From Blattamonas nauphoetae (taxonomy: Eukaryota; Preaxostyla; Oxymonadida): a stretch of DNA of 64,000 nt. Numbering within the stretch: the stretch's first letter is position 1; every line of letters begins with the position of its first letter. The stretch lies in the NCBI GenBank assembly GCA_033064195.1, contig JARBJD010000005.1, positions 496,001 to 560,000 of the forward strand. Reading direction: 5' to 3'. The position numbers and the translations under genes are program-made. This document shows positions 1 through 11,700 of this stretch, piece after piece. The notes under the pieces were generated by a model, which was not told the DNA's origin, did no database searches, and worked only from the letters and a program-made list of their open reading frames with translations.

Positions 1-3000
1 TTGGTCGTTTTGTGGTTTGATCCTTCTGTTCGCTTGATTCTTTGACCTTATTTCTGGCCCGCTGTTTCCATCCCTTTCCACTCGAAGGCTTCGCAGTGGG
101 TCGTGGAAGAGTAGCATCATGTGCATCCACCAAATTGTTGATCACACCCAACACATCCAAGACTTGATATTTCAGCTTCCCAGTCAAATTCTGGTCGCTC
201 GCTATTGTCTGAATATTCCCTCTCTGCTGACGCATCCATTCCCATTCTTCCTCCGTCTTCAATAGTGATGTCCAATCGCGATTCAGAAGAACACACGCTG
301 CCCCAACATTCGCCTCGTTCAATCGACCATCGTCCAACCTCTTCCACAGCAACTCGCTCGTCGCTCGAAGCATTTCCAAAGGAACCAAACCGACAGACCA
401 GAGACACACGACGAATGAGACGTCACCGTTGAGCTGGATGAGTTTGACAATATCTGCATCTTCCTCTTTCTGGTCAGTGAGGGAGTCCACACTCACACCT
501 GTCTCCATGGCCACTTTCGTTCGCTCCTCTCTCTTCTTCAGGATCTCTTTCGATTCCTCTTCGTCTCTGGTGATGTATTCCTTCAGCTTGTTCTGCATGA
601 TTGAGGCAAATGTGCTTCGTCCTTCCTTTTCCTTTTCAGAAGTAACAATGAAGGCAATCAGCTCGGCGTAAAGAAACACGAATTTCTTCTCAAACACGGC
701 TTTGAGGTAGATCTCGTCAAACAGACTCATTTTGCGAGCATCCATCATTTCAGCTTCCTTATCCGCCTCTTCGTCCTCGCTCGATTCGTCTTCGTCGTCA
801 TCACTCTCGTCATCTGATTGGTGTTTGTCTTTTCTGTCCATTCCCTCCCTCATCGACACTTCGAACGGCGAATACAGCTCACCCAGAATCGATCCTTTGA
901 TAGCTTCAGCGTTCTTCACAGACAGTTTGTTCAAGTTCAGTCTTGTCTTTTCTGAATACTCGTCCAGTTCAAGTGCCCGCTCGACCAGTCGTTCAGCTCT
1001 GATTCTCAGAATCCGATAATCTTCTCTGTCGAGCTGTGCGTCCTCCCCTTCGTCCTCCCTCTTCGCTTGGAGTGCTTCGTGGATCATCTGAACCTCCATT
1101 TCCTTCTGCATGTGCGTTCGTTTCTCGTCGCGTGGAATCTTTCTCCCCTTCCAAGCAGCCCTCGCCCTGTTCACAAATTGCGAAATGTTCTTCTTGGGGC
1201 GTGGCGGGACAAACACCACTCTTCTCTTTGCTTGTTGGTTCCCCTTCGACAGAGTTGTTCCAGTCCCTCTTGCGAATGGATCGAAAGTGGCGTTCGATGT
1301 CACTGAATGTCCAATCATCGAAGTGTTCACTTTGACCAAATCTCCCAAATCAGCACTCTCGATCGAATGGAGATGGTTCAGCATTTCTTCTATTGTGTGT
1401 TTCCATTTGATTGGCTTCTTGTTCGATCCTTGCAGATGTGCAACTTGCACTTTTTCGCGAAATGGGGCAAGACGCAGTTTGTCGCGGACGATTCGTGCGG
1501 CATATGACCAATCGGGAGGTGGATCAGCGCGAGACGAGCGGAGTGTGACAAGCGGCAGTTTCGGCTGAAGAAGCTTCTGTTTGGCCCTTTCAGTGTTCTG
1601 CTGTTCCCACGCTGAGGCGAGAGACAGTTTGGGTGTGTTGAGCGGTTGTGTTTTCTGGCTCGATCCAGACGGAAGGAAGGCAGGCGCGGTCGAGTCGTCC
1701 AATCCGTCAAAATCGTCGTCATCGGCGAAGAATCCTTCCTGTTTCGGCTGTTCCTGTTTCTCAATTCGTCTGACTTCAACATAATCGGTCCGTGTGAATC
1801 CCATTTTTAGACTTGAGTTTCGAGATGTTTGGAGGATCGTCTGAGGATTCGGCATCGCTCGAGGTGACGCAGTCCTTTCCGGAAAGAAGGCAAGATCAGA
1901 CTGAGTGACGGTGTGGAGCGGGGGCTCGTGGAGTTTGGAGGGTCTGACAAGGAGAGGAGTGCGAGAAGAGTCTTCTGTGTTTCTTTTGATGGCTTCTCGT
2001 CGCGCAGTTTCGTCGCGTTGTCGTTTCTCTTCTTGTTCGAGTCTGACACGCTCTTGTTCTTGTCTCCTCTTTTCTTCGAGCCGTCTTTGCTCTTCCTCTC
2101 TTCTTTTCTCTTCCTCCCTTCTTTTCTCTTTCTCCCTTCTTTTCTCTTCCTCCCTTCTTTTCTCTTCCTCCCTTCTTTTCTCTTCCTCCCTTCTTTTCTC
2201 TTCCTCCCTTCTTTGCTCTTCCTCTTTTCTGATTCGTTCTGCTTCTTGTCTTCTTTCTTCAGCTTCTCGGAGAAGTCTTGCTTCCTCTTCCTTTCTGAGA
2301 CGTTCTTCCTCTTCTTTTCGGATTCTCTCCTCTTCTTCTTTCTTCTTCTGTTCTTCTGCTTCTCGCTTTCTCTTTGCGTCTGCTTCGGCCTTCCGAATCT
2401 TCTCCAATCTCTCTTCTTCCTTCCTCTTCTCTTCCTCTTTCCTCTTTTCCTCCCTTCTTTTCTCATCTTCCTTTCTCTTCTCTTCCCTTCTTCTTTTATC
2501 TTCCTTCCTTTTCTCTTCCCTTCTTCTCTCATCTTCCTTCCTCTTCTCCTCTCTCTTCTTCTCTTCTTCCAACCTCACCGCATCACTCACTCCTGCCTTC
2601 CATCCAGTCACCAACTTCACGACTTTTGGAGTCGGTAGAATCGACTCTGGCGGAGTCGACAACGGATTCTCTGGCGAATACGAAAAATTCTTCTCTTTCG
2701 GCACATACGACATGGCAGCTGGCGAGATGGGTTGTGGAGGAAGCGGAACAAGCTTCATGAGGGGATTGGTTTTGTGGTTTTGGGCCTTCTCTGGAGAGGT
2801 CTGTTTGTCGGGTGAGGTATCGATGGGTTGGATGTCGAGTGTGGGGCGGTAGATGGAGATTGCCTGACGCTTCAATTCCGCCTCCTTTCGTTTCTTTTCT
2901 TCGTTGAGTTTTCGTGCTTCTAAAGCTTCTTTCCACACTGAATGACGTTTGAGGCGTTCTTCCTCGTTTTTCTGTTCCTCCAGGATTCGTTGACGCTCAA

Positions 3001-4927
3001 TCTCAGCTTTTCGTTGTTGCTCTTCTTCGTGGCGACGGACATCTGCGAGAAGTCGATTTTCTTCTTCCTCTTGCTGCCGTACTTTGGCAAGTTGGAGATC
3101 GCGAAGACGCTTCTGTTCTTTGACTCGATCTTCCTCTGCTTTGCGACGAAGATCTTCAATTCTCTTGAGTTCTTCTTCTTCTTTGCGGATTCTTTCTTCT
3201 TCTTTGCGGATTCTTTCTTCCTCTTCTCTTTTTTCTTCTTTAAGTCGAAGTTGTTCCAGAAGTCGCTGTTGTCTTTCTTCTTCTTTCCGCTTCCGATCCT
3301 CCTCGGCTTGTTTTCGTTCTTTAATCTCTTTCTGAAAATCTAGCTCGCTTTTCATTTGTACTTCCTCGAAAATCGATAGAAAATGTTCGGTTTCCGCAGG
3401 TTTCTGTTTCTTCGGTTGTGTCTGAAAATGAGTCTGTTGCTCGACAGATGATACATGAGGGACTGTTGGCTTGGATTTACTTGTACTGACAAGCATATTA
3501 AACGGAATTTGTGGGGAATCTATTTCTGGCGAGAGATGTGTCTGTTCTGACTGGCCATACCCCAATGGAGATGCCCGCTTGGGGGTATCTTCTTCACGAC
3601 GGCGATGTGGGTGGAATTCTGGGAGACGATAATCCGAAATAGGAGTTGGATCATCGTCAATGATTGATGATGTGAGGTGGATACTTGACGATTGGTTCGT
3701 GGATTGATAGAATCGTGATCCAGATGAAGTGTGACGAACATGGGGCGAAATGTCTGAGTCATGAAAGCGGTGGTGCTGAGGGATTTGAGGCCGGATCGGA
3801 GGTGAATTGGGAGACGATGCAGTAACATGGAAGGAGTTGACAGATAGTGTGTCTGTGTGAGGGGTCTGACTTCCAACTTCTGGGGTGCTTGGGATAAACG
3901 GTCTTAAGTCAGATAATTGGGACTTCGAGGCCTCTTTGAGTGATGGAACAACGAGGGAGGGAGGCGTCGGAGACTGGCTTGGAATCTGCTGAAATGGCTT
4001 AAACTGAAGAGTTCCTGACGATTTGGAGAACGGAACAGAACCTTGGTGGGCAAATTCCACCGTTTGCATTTCAGGTGTGTCAGTTGGAATAAATACTTTG
4101 GAAGAAAGACGTGGAGTAGATATAGACGAATGAAGATTGGATGAAGGAGTTTCAAGTTTCCTATCAGGAGGTTTGTGGGTTGGTTGTGGTGTGAATGACG
4201 CTTTTCCAGCCGATTCTGCGTTGAGTTTGGGGATGGAGCTTTCAGTGACTGGTGCTTTTGAAGACGAAGCGGTTGATTGTGAAGTGGATCTATTAGATGG
4301 AACAAAGGGAGCGAATGGTTTTATAGATGATGGAGGGTTAGAACTGGCGCTTTGTTGATTGTTAGATTTGTGACTAGATGGAACGAAGGGTTTGATAGCG
4401 GTGGACGTGACATGTGGAGAGGATATTTGAGGTGGTTGGACAGCATTTGTTGGGCGAAAAGAAGGAGCATTGCCAGGAGTATGGAGAGATTTGAGGTCAG
4501 GTAAAGATTGGTTGTGGATATCTGTGTAAAGAGGAATTCAGAGGAGGATTACAAAGGGAGAATCGAAATACTTTGAGAGGGATGCTGGTATCCGTATGGA
4601 TGTTGAGTAAAATTAGGTGGTTGATAGGAACCATAGGGATACATCCCGAGAGAGGGATAGTCTGCGTATCTAAAGCAAAATCAATGGAAATGAGTCGCAA
4701 ACAACGAAAAATTGGCGAATGTGAAGTGGGTTTTGGGTTTGTGAAGTGAGATAGAACGTGAATGACAGGAGAAAAAGTTGTGGGGTTTTGGCCTTCGAAC
4801 ATGAGTGATGCCGTGAACTGGAGTTTGAATCGAGTCCTCTCTCGACTTACATGATATTCCCCAAGGTTTTTCGTCTATCGAAGCAAGATTGTCGAATTGT
4901 GGAGATCCCAAAGAATCTCCGTTTCAT
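1..4927 (-). CDS. eIF4G-like MIF4G-domain protein, 3' end beyond the left edge
   Basis: One minus-strand frame stays open from the left edge to 4521; two GT-AG introns (4522-4571 and 4670-4850) join it to a Tyr/Pro/Gln-rich exon (4572-4669) and a short first exon whose ATG is at 4927. Order of parts: a Y/P-rich start, a Ser/Pro-rich region, a Lys/Glu/Arg-rich coiled coil around residues 450-880, then from about residue 1055 a region resembling the eIF4G MIF4G domain. The segment reading WKHTIEEMLNHL looks like the first MIF4G helix, SLFDEIYLKAVFEKKFVFLY like the third, and GDVSFVVCLWSVGL matches the GNIRFIGELFKLGM motif. An acidic insertion separates the first helices. eIF4G scaffolds eIF4E, eIF4A and eIF3 at the mRNA cap in the cytosol. 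I saw no clear eIF4E-binding motif. The MIF4G assignment is fairly sure; eIF4G rather than another MIF4G protein is inference. The first exon is the least certain part. Confidence 0.72.
2098..2225 (-). repeat. 18-bp tandem repeat encoding EEEKRR
   Basis: Roughly seven units of an 18-bp repeat lie in frame inside the coiled-coil part of the eIF4G-like gene and encode EEEKRR over and over. The unit keeps the frame, so changes in copy number would only lengthen or shorten the charged helix. Looser versions of the same repeat continue through 2430-2570. Confidence 0.85.
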
Positions 4928-5725
4928 TGGTGATAACCACTCAAAATCTCAAATAATCTGACTTTCAGCTTGGAAAATTGAAAACTAACAACTAAAATAT
5001 GTTAAAGGATCAGTAGGGTCAGGACCTTTGAGAAAATGGATCCCCAAATTAAAGACTGAAAAGTGAAATATCTCAAAACCTATCGAACAGAAATCGGGAT
5101 AAGAACGAATAAAGCCAGAAAATCTCATCTCAAACCAGATACAAACATCAGAAACTCTGTAAAAAATCGTTATGAACAGTTGAGATTTGCTGTGGACGAC
5201 AAAACATGAATACGCGTTAGTCAAACAATGGATTGTATTATCAGCACTAAACACGAAGGATGTTCTGATAAAGGAAATTTGAGTCCAGAGACTCGTAGTT
5301 ATCACAATATCATTGATAGAAGATGAGATCGTCAGAAAAGTGCGATCGTCACATATAGAAAGATAGGGCGGAGATGTGTTGCTTCAATTTTGGTGGAAGT
5401 CTTGAAGAATGCAGATATGTCGAGTGAGCTGAGTGAAATTTAGGTACAAACAGTGGTTAAAGTTTTCTAGTTTTGAGACGAGTTTGGAATTTTCTGAGAA
5501 AAATGAACTCGAGAATATCCATGGCCGCTGTTAATAGAAATGAAAGGACATTCGAAGAGAAGTCAGGAAAGATATTTAAAGTGACAATATTGATGAGAGG
5601 GAGAGATGGCAAAAAAGTTGGCCCTTAATCCTCAAGCTAAACGAGTCATCGAGAAAGATAACGAGTATCGCAACAAATAAAAGATGGGAGGACCCACGCC
5701 GCAACGAAAATAAGACATTAAAAAG
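4928..5725. other. intergenic, nothing recognised
   Basis: This 800-bp stretch lies between the 5' end of the eIF4G-like gene and the 3' end of the next minus-strand gene. Open frames here are short and show no recognisable motif. It presumably holds the promoter and 5' leader of the eIF4G-like gene. Confidence 0.5.
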
Positions 5726-8700
5726 TCAAAGTTCCGGAAGGTGAGAGAGAATAGAGACTACATCGTCATGAACATCCGAGAAAGAGACAGGCTCATCATG
5801 TGGTGCACCAAGCAATCTGTTCATCAAAGCAACGAGAGAGGGACAGCGGGTTTCATCAGCGCGGTGCTGGTAGAGACCATTCAGAGTTGTCGGAGGGTGG
5901 CGAGAGAACGCTGTGATCGGAATTCCTGTGACGAGCTCGAAGAGGACGATGCCGATGGAGCGAGATGTTGGTTGGATGTTGTCTCGGGCTGTAGAGAGGT
6001 GGAATGGGGAGAGAGACAGACGGAATGGGATGGGGGAGGGAGAGGAGGGAGGGAGGAGTGAGAACGAGTCCAGTGAGAGGTGGAAAACCATCAAATCCTC
6101 ATTCCGAATGACCTGAAGCACAGAGAGGATCTGGAGGAAGATTTGGAGGAGTGTGTGGAGGTATTCATGGAGTGGTTTGGACGGAGCGAGAAGGAATTCA
6201 GTCGGAGCTGTCATTTGAGGTGAGCAGAAGTGCTCGAGTGGATGTGATAGTTGGGACAGTGGGCTGGACGACACGGACATTGACAATTTTGACCGCGGTG
6301 ATGATTGAGACTTGTTCAGATGTGCTTTCACGAGAGACGTGGCGACCGAATCGGCTTCTTGTTCGAACAGGGCTGTTCGCCATTGCTTCAGTGAGCACTG
6401 GAATGGCTCAGTCACCATGTGGAGTGTGTGGTCGGTATCTGTGAACACGTCATGGATCACGCCGATTGGGGCATGAGGCTTGAGGTATGAAAGGTGAGCG
6501 AGGAAGCAGAGTTGAGTGTGGATGTTGGTGAAAACCTCGGGATCGGCGGAAAAACGGGGAAATGACAAAATTCGGACAGTTTGTTGGGTTTTCAGATCGA
6601 TCGTTTCGTGTCCAGTGGAGAATGGGAACCTGTCGTGTTTCCAAAACGACTCGTGCTGAGCTGGTGACAGTGTGATGAGAGATGATGGTGAAGATGAGTC
6701 GAAGCTTCCGTCCAAAAGGTGATTGCGAAGTGGTGGAGCAATAAGCCTCAGGAAAATCTTGAGAGGAATCGCTTTCTTCCCACTTCTGACTTCAAAAGTG
6801 TGGACGACGAGACTCAGAACTTCCGTCTGTCTTGTGTCTGAGAGGTGTTTGGTTAATTTCTCAAATACTTTCAACGGAGAGACCCTGATTGTGTGGAATG
6901 ATGTGTGTCCCTGCTCGTCCAGACAGCTGGCGATGGCAAGGCTGATGATGTTGGCGTGGAAGGCACTCTGCCAGTACAACGGATTCATCAATCTGTCCCG
7001 CTCTTCCTTCAATTTGAGCGCATTCTCTTTTGTGACGACACTGGACGATGTTCGGGCGATCGGCTTGGCTGGTTTTAACATCGCCTTCCTTTCGCTTCGA
7101 GTGACATCCGACTTCTGTGACATCGACATTTTGAGTTCTTCTCCAATCGACTGAAGATTGAAGTGTTCAATCCCGCTTGTGTGGATTGATCGTGACCTCT
7201 CTCTGAAGAACCTAGACCGTTTGTCAACTGGTGGTGGACCATTGGTCGACGGTGTCGCTCGAGGCGGAAGGCCTGACGTGGTTGGCTGAGGAGGGGTGCT
7301 GTAGATAGGATTGGAGAACGAGTGTGCACTGATTGGAAATGGGATGGGAGAACGAGTGGTTTTGCTGACAGGCGAGTCTTTGCTTGATTGCTGAGTGGAG
7401 AGTCCTGACGACGGGCTGTGTGGACCAGCCATCAGAACAGGAGATCTCGGAGTTGTGACAGATGTGAAGCTGGTGGTGGTGTTCAGTTTGAAGGGGACGA
7501 TAGCTTGGTTCGGGAGAGTTGGGATGGAAGGTAAGGATGTGGTCGTAGTCGTCGTTTTGATCGATTTGAACGCATCGCCTCTCGACAGAGTTCTTGTGAG
7601 ACTTGTCGAGACTGGCACTTTCTTGTCTGACTGTGGATTTGGCGTGAGAGATCGAGTTACGACCTGTCCGGGCTGTGATTTGAGAATATGCGCTGACGCA
7701 CTGTTGTTCCGAGATCGTTGCTTTTCCTCAACTTGAAAAACCTGATCAATATGAACGGCTGAAGAGGAGAAGTTGTCCTCCATCGACACACTCGAATCTG
7801 TATCTCCCAACGGCCCACCACCCTTCAAACGATTGACAAGAGGTATGTTCTGGTCATCCTCTTCCAGAAACTGTGTATGCGCGAGGTTGAGTGTCTGTGA
7901 GGCCTGCGCTTCGTCGAGATTCGTTTTGGTGTTTCGGAAAATCGGGAGGGAGCTGCGACGGTCGGACACAGGCTTCTTCCAATCGTACTCGTCTTCCAAA
8001 TCGTCGACGTTCTCCGCAGCGGAGGAGTGTGTCCGATTGGTCGATGGTGTGTGTGGTCGGTTGCTGTGGAGATTGTCAATCATGTGATCAGCATCTGACC
8101 AACGCGATGGAACGTTTCCGAGTTCGAGTTCGGGAACTTCGGAAGGAGCGATGGAAGGTCGGTCATAAAACCTGCTCGGCGGGACAGTTTCTTTCGATGC
8201 GTCGTCAGTGTCGGTGAGAACACCTCTGACTTGATCAGACATCGATCGTGTCAGTGACTTTGGCACGTGTGTGGCAGCTAGAAGGTTGAAGGCACTCCCT
8301 GACGCTGACATCGGGACTTGAGGTCCTTTTTGGCCGGTCAGACGGCCAAATCGGACGTTGGTGAGGATTGAGCGTTTGTTGGGGACTGACAGGTTGTTGT
8401 GAGAAGAGAGGACAGACACTGTATAATCACTGTTGAACGATGGAAGGTATGAAATTGATTCGAGTTGAGGGAAGCGAGTGTGTGAATCCTGCGATGAGTT
8501 CATCGGTGCAGCTGTAATCGCAGAAGAACTCGCGTCGATATCAGTCGATGCGGATTGATGATTGTCCAAAGTCAGAAGCTGAGGGTACGATGGAATTCCT
8601 GACAATCTGGAGAGGCTGGACGGACCTTGACCGCTGATGCTGGACGCCATCGGGTCGTGGAGGAGCGAGGAATGCGAAGAATGGGTGCCTGCGTTTCTGA

Positions 8701-11700
8701 TTGAGAGTGAGGAAACAACAGACGGCAAATTGTCGCCAGCGTGAGATGAGAAGGTTGCTGATGACGAGACTTTCATTGTCGAGTCGCTGACGCTGCTGTG
8801 TGTTCTTCCAGTCACTGGGTGTGCCCGAGACCCGTTTGACATTGACGAGTAAGTGAGAGTGTTGGACTCGTCGGACGGCTGAGTGGTGGTCGTTGCGTCT
8901 TCCACAATCGACGAGATTGGCGAGAGTGCCTGCGATCTCGGGTGTGGCATGAACTGCACATGGATCTGTTCGTTGAAACTGCTTGTCCGTTCGGGGAGGA
9001 CGGGTGGGATGGTGATTGGAGGCTGTGGCACAGAGTAGGTCCGTCGTTTTTGTGAATAGTCTTTATCGTCGTCTTTTGGGATGTTGGGAATTTCGTCGAC
9101 ATTCGACGGGCCAAACTGGAGGAAGGGGAGATCCTGAACTTTGGATTGGTTCCACATGAGGTTGGTCGTGGCGGGGAGGTCGCCCACAGCGGAGTGAACT
9201 GACGATTCCTGCGTTGAAACTTGAGACTTCTGTTGATGTGAATATGAAGATGGTGTCGATGCTGACAGACCAAGATCGTTGGAGCCTGCTGAGGACACAT
9301 GTGAAGGCTCGCTCATCGTGCTGAGTGTGATTGGAGAGGGCCCTGAGATGGTTGACTTTGAGGTTGTGAATTCGTCCGAGTTCTCGGAGAAGATGGACGG
9401 CTGCACAGTCTGGCTTGGGTGTCGATTCATTGCTGATTCGGAATGGAATCCAGAATAGGAGTGTGTCAACGAACGCGTCAGAGTTGAATGTGTTGGTGCG
9501 AACGAGAGTGGACTGGAGTGTGCTTCCTTCATGTGAAGTGTTTCGATGACAGGAGTGCGGATGAACGGGATGAGGGAAGTGTGCCCGAAGCCGTCGGCAC
9601 TGTGCAAACTGGGTTCGAGAGCGTCATTGTCAGGGTCGATGGGAACATAGAGGATTCTCTGATCAGGAGGGAGTGGTGTTGGAAGGTTGTCTGTTTGGAT
9701 GGACGGGAGAGACGAGAGAAAGGGGAGCGAGAGGCAACGAACTGTCATCGGAGTCTCTGGAGTGTTCTGGGAGCGTCGGGGCGTGGAAGTGTCGGTGAAT
9801 GGGCGAGTAAATGTCTGCGGTCCGACGAGAGATGGGTTGATGGGTGAGAATTCAGTCGATATGTTCGATTTTGAACTTCCCGATTGTGAGTGATCGACTG
9901 CGATTCCTGAAAGGGCGGCGGAAGTGCTTGTGCCACTGTGTGTCGAGACTGTGTGTGAGACACAATGGTATCGTGAAGTTGAGATGTACCCATCATCGAT
10001 ACAGTTCGAGTTTTTCAAAAGATGGAGCTTGTTCCAAATCGGAAGGAATGCGTTCATCGGATGAGCAGATTCACGGAACATTGAGGTGTCATTCCCATTT
10101 GATTCCGATTTGTTTTTCGGTTCAAGAACAGCGAGGCAGAACGGTAGCACAAGGTCATTCAAGAACTCCCCACTCGCTGTTTCCTCCTGCGTCAGAAAGA
10201 CAAAGATAATTCTGGCATAGTAATTGGCGATCTCAAACTGGAGCTCAAGCGAGAGAGGTTGGATCGTTGTTGACAATCCGGTGTTGTCGATGTGTTTGGA
10301 AGTGATAAGATCTGTGTGCTCTTCGTACCCGATCGGAATGGGACGTCTCCAAAACGAGAAGAGCTGGCAGAGACGGATGGCAGCGAAAACGGGATACGTG
10401 GAGACATAGTCAGGATGGGAGAGGAAAGGGTTGTTTGGGATGGAGAGGACCTCCAGAAGCGTGCGGAGGAGATGGATGGAGAGACGATGGTCGAGGTATC
10501 CCCAAGCACCGTACGGCAGAAGAAACTTGTGTGGGAGGATGTGACGGAAGATGGTAGTTTCTCTCTCTTCGGGTAACAGAGTTCCGCTGATGCTGTTGAA
10601 CATAAACCCGGAGACCGGATTGAGAACCCAATCGATGACAGAGTAAGGCCATTGGATGGTTGGGATGGGTTGGACAGTTTGGAGGCACGGCTGAGATTGT
10701 TGTGATTGGAGAGTGGATCGAGCAGAGTGTGAGAACGGAGAGAGTATGAAAGAGGCTGCTGAGTTCGTCTGGGTCACAGGAGTCCACTGTGATAATAACG
10801 TAAGTACTTTGACCACGGAATGAAGGTATGAGAAAAACAAGAAGGGTGGGACGAGAGAGAGCGAATCAACAGAAAAAGAACTGAGCGCGTCTCTCGGAAA
10901 GTCGCAAGGAATGGACAGGGGCTGTCTTCCGGGTGAACTGAATGGAAGAGTGTGGACGAAGCGTTGCGGATCTTGGAGGAAGACAGAATCACAGCAGAAC
11001 GAGCACACAGCAATGAAGAACGAGTCATCCTCAGGGCGGAGTGATGTGGGTGAGCCGAACATCAACACGAAGAGGGTGAGGGTGGAAGCTGCATCGTTCA
11101 GAAAAGAAGACAAATGAATTTGGATCTGAAGCGTAAGGGAAGCTACTTCCCACAGCTCAGGAAATTGAACGAAAGGGTGGGAGGATAAACGAGTGTTCAT
11201 TTGCAGAGTCGAGACTTGGCACGAACTCTCAATTGTCAATGCCAGAGAGTGTCGAAGTGTCAGAAGAGGCGTGAACAGAACTGACAAAGCTAAATGTGTT
11301 GAAGTGGATGTGGAGCAAGACTTTAGATACTGATTAAGCAGAGATAGTGGAGGAACGAGTGCAGATGTGGTTTGGTGGGTGAGGACGGAAGGGTCGGAGA
11401 GGATAGTTGAAAGCAGATTTGCGATGTGATCGAAAATTGGGTCAGTGACCATAATTTGGGAACGCGGAGACTTCACTGAATGGACGGGCTTGATTTTCTT
11501 GCTTTTGGAGAGTGTCAGATGAGCTGCTTTCGACGGAAGGAAATCAACAGAAGCAGTGGCGTCGAAGAAAGGGTTGAGAGTGAGAGAGGGTGAGAGACGG
11601 GACGACGAGGGGTAATCAGTTGAAAATGAAGACGAGGAGGAGTGACTGAAATAGATCACTGGCGAGTCCGCCCGCATTTTTGAATTTATTTGGAGAGCAT

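Noticed and set aside
1905-2852. Long Ser/Leu/Phe-rich plus-strand frame
   Set aside because: It is the antisense of the Lys/Glu-rich coiled coil of the eIF4G-like gene; repetitive charged codons leave the opposite strand open.
4985-5305. 106-residue minus-strand frame upstream of the eIF4G-like gene
   Set aside because: Phe/Ser-rich, no motif, in an AT-rich spacer; nothing supports expression.
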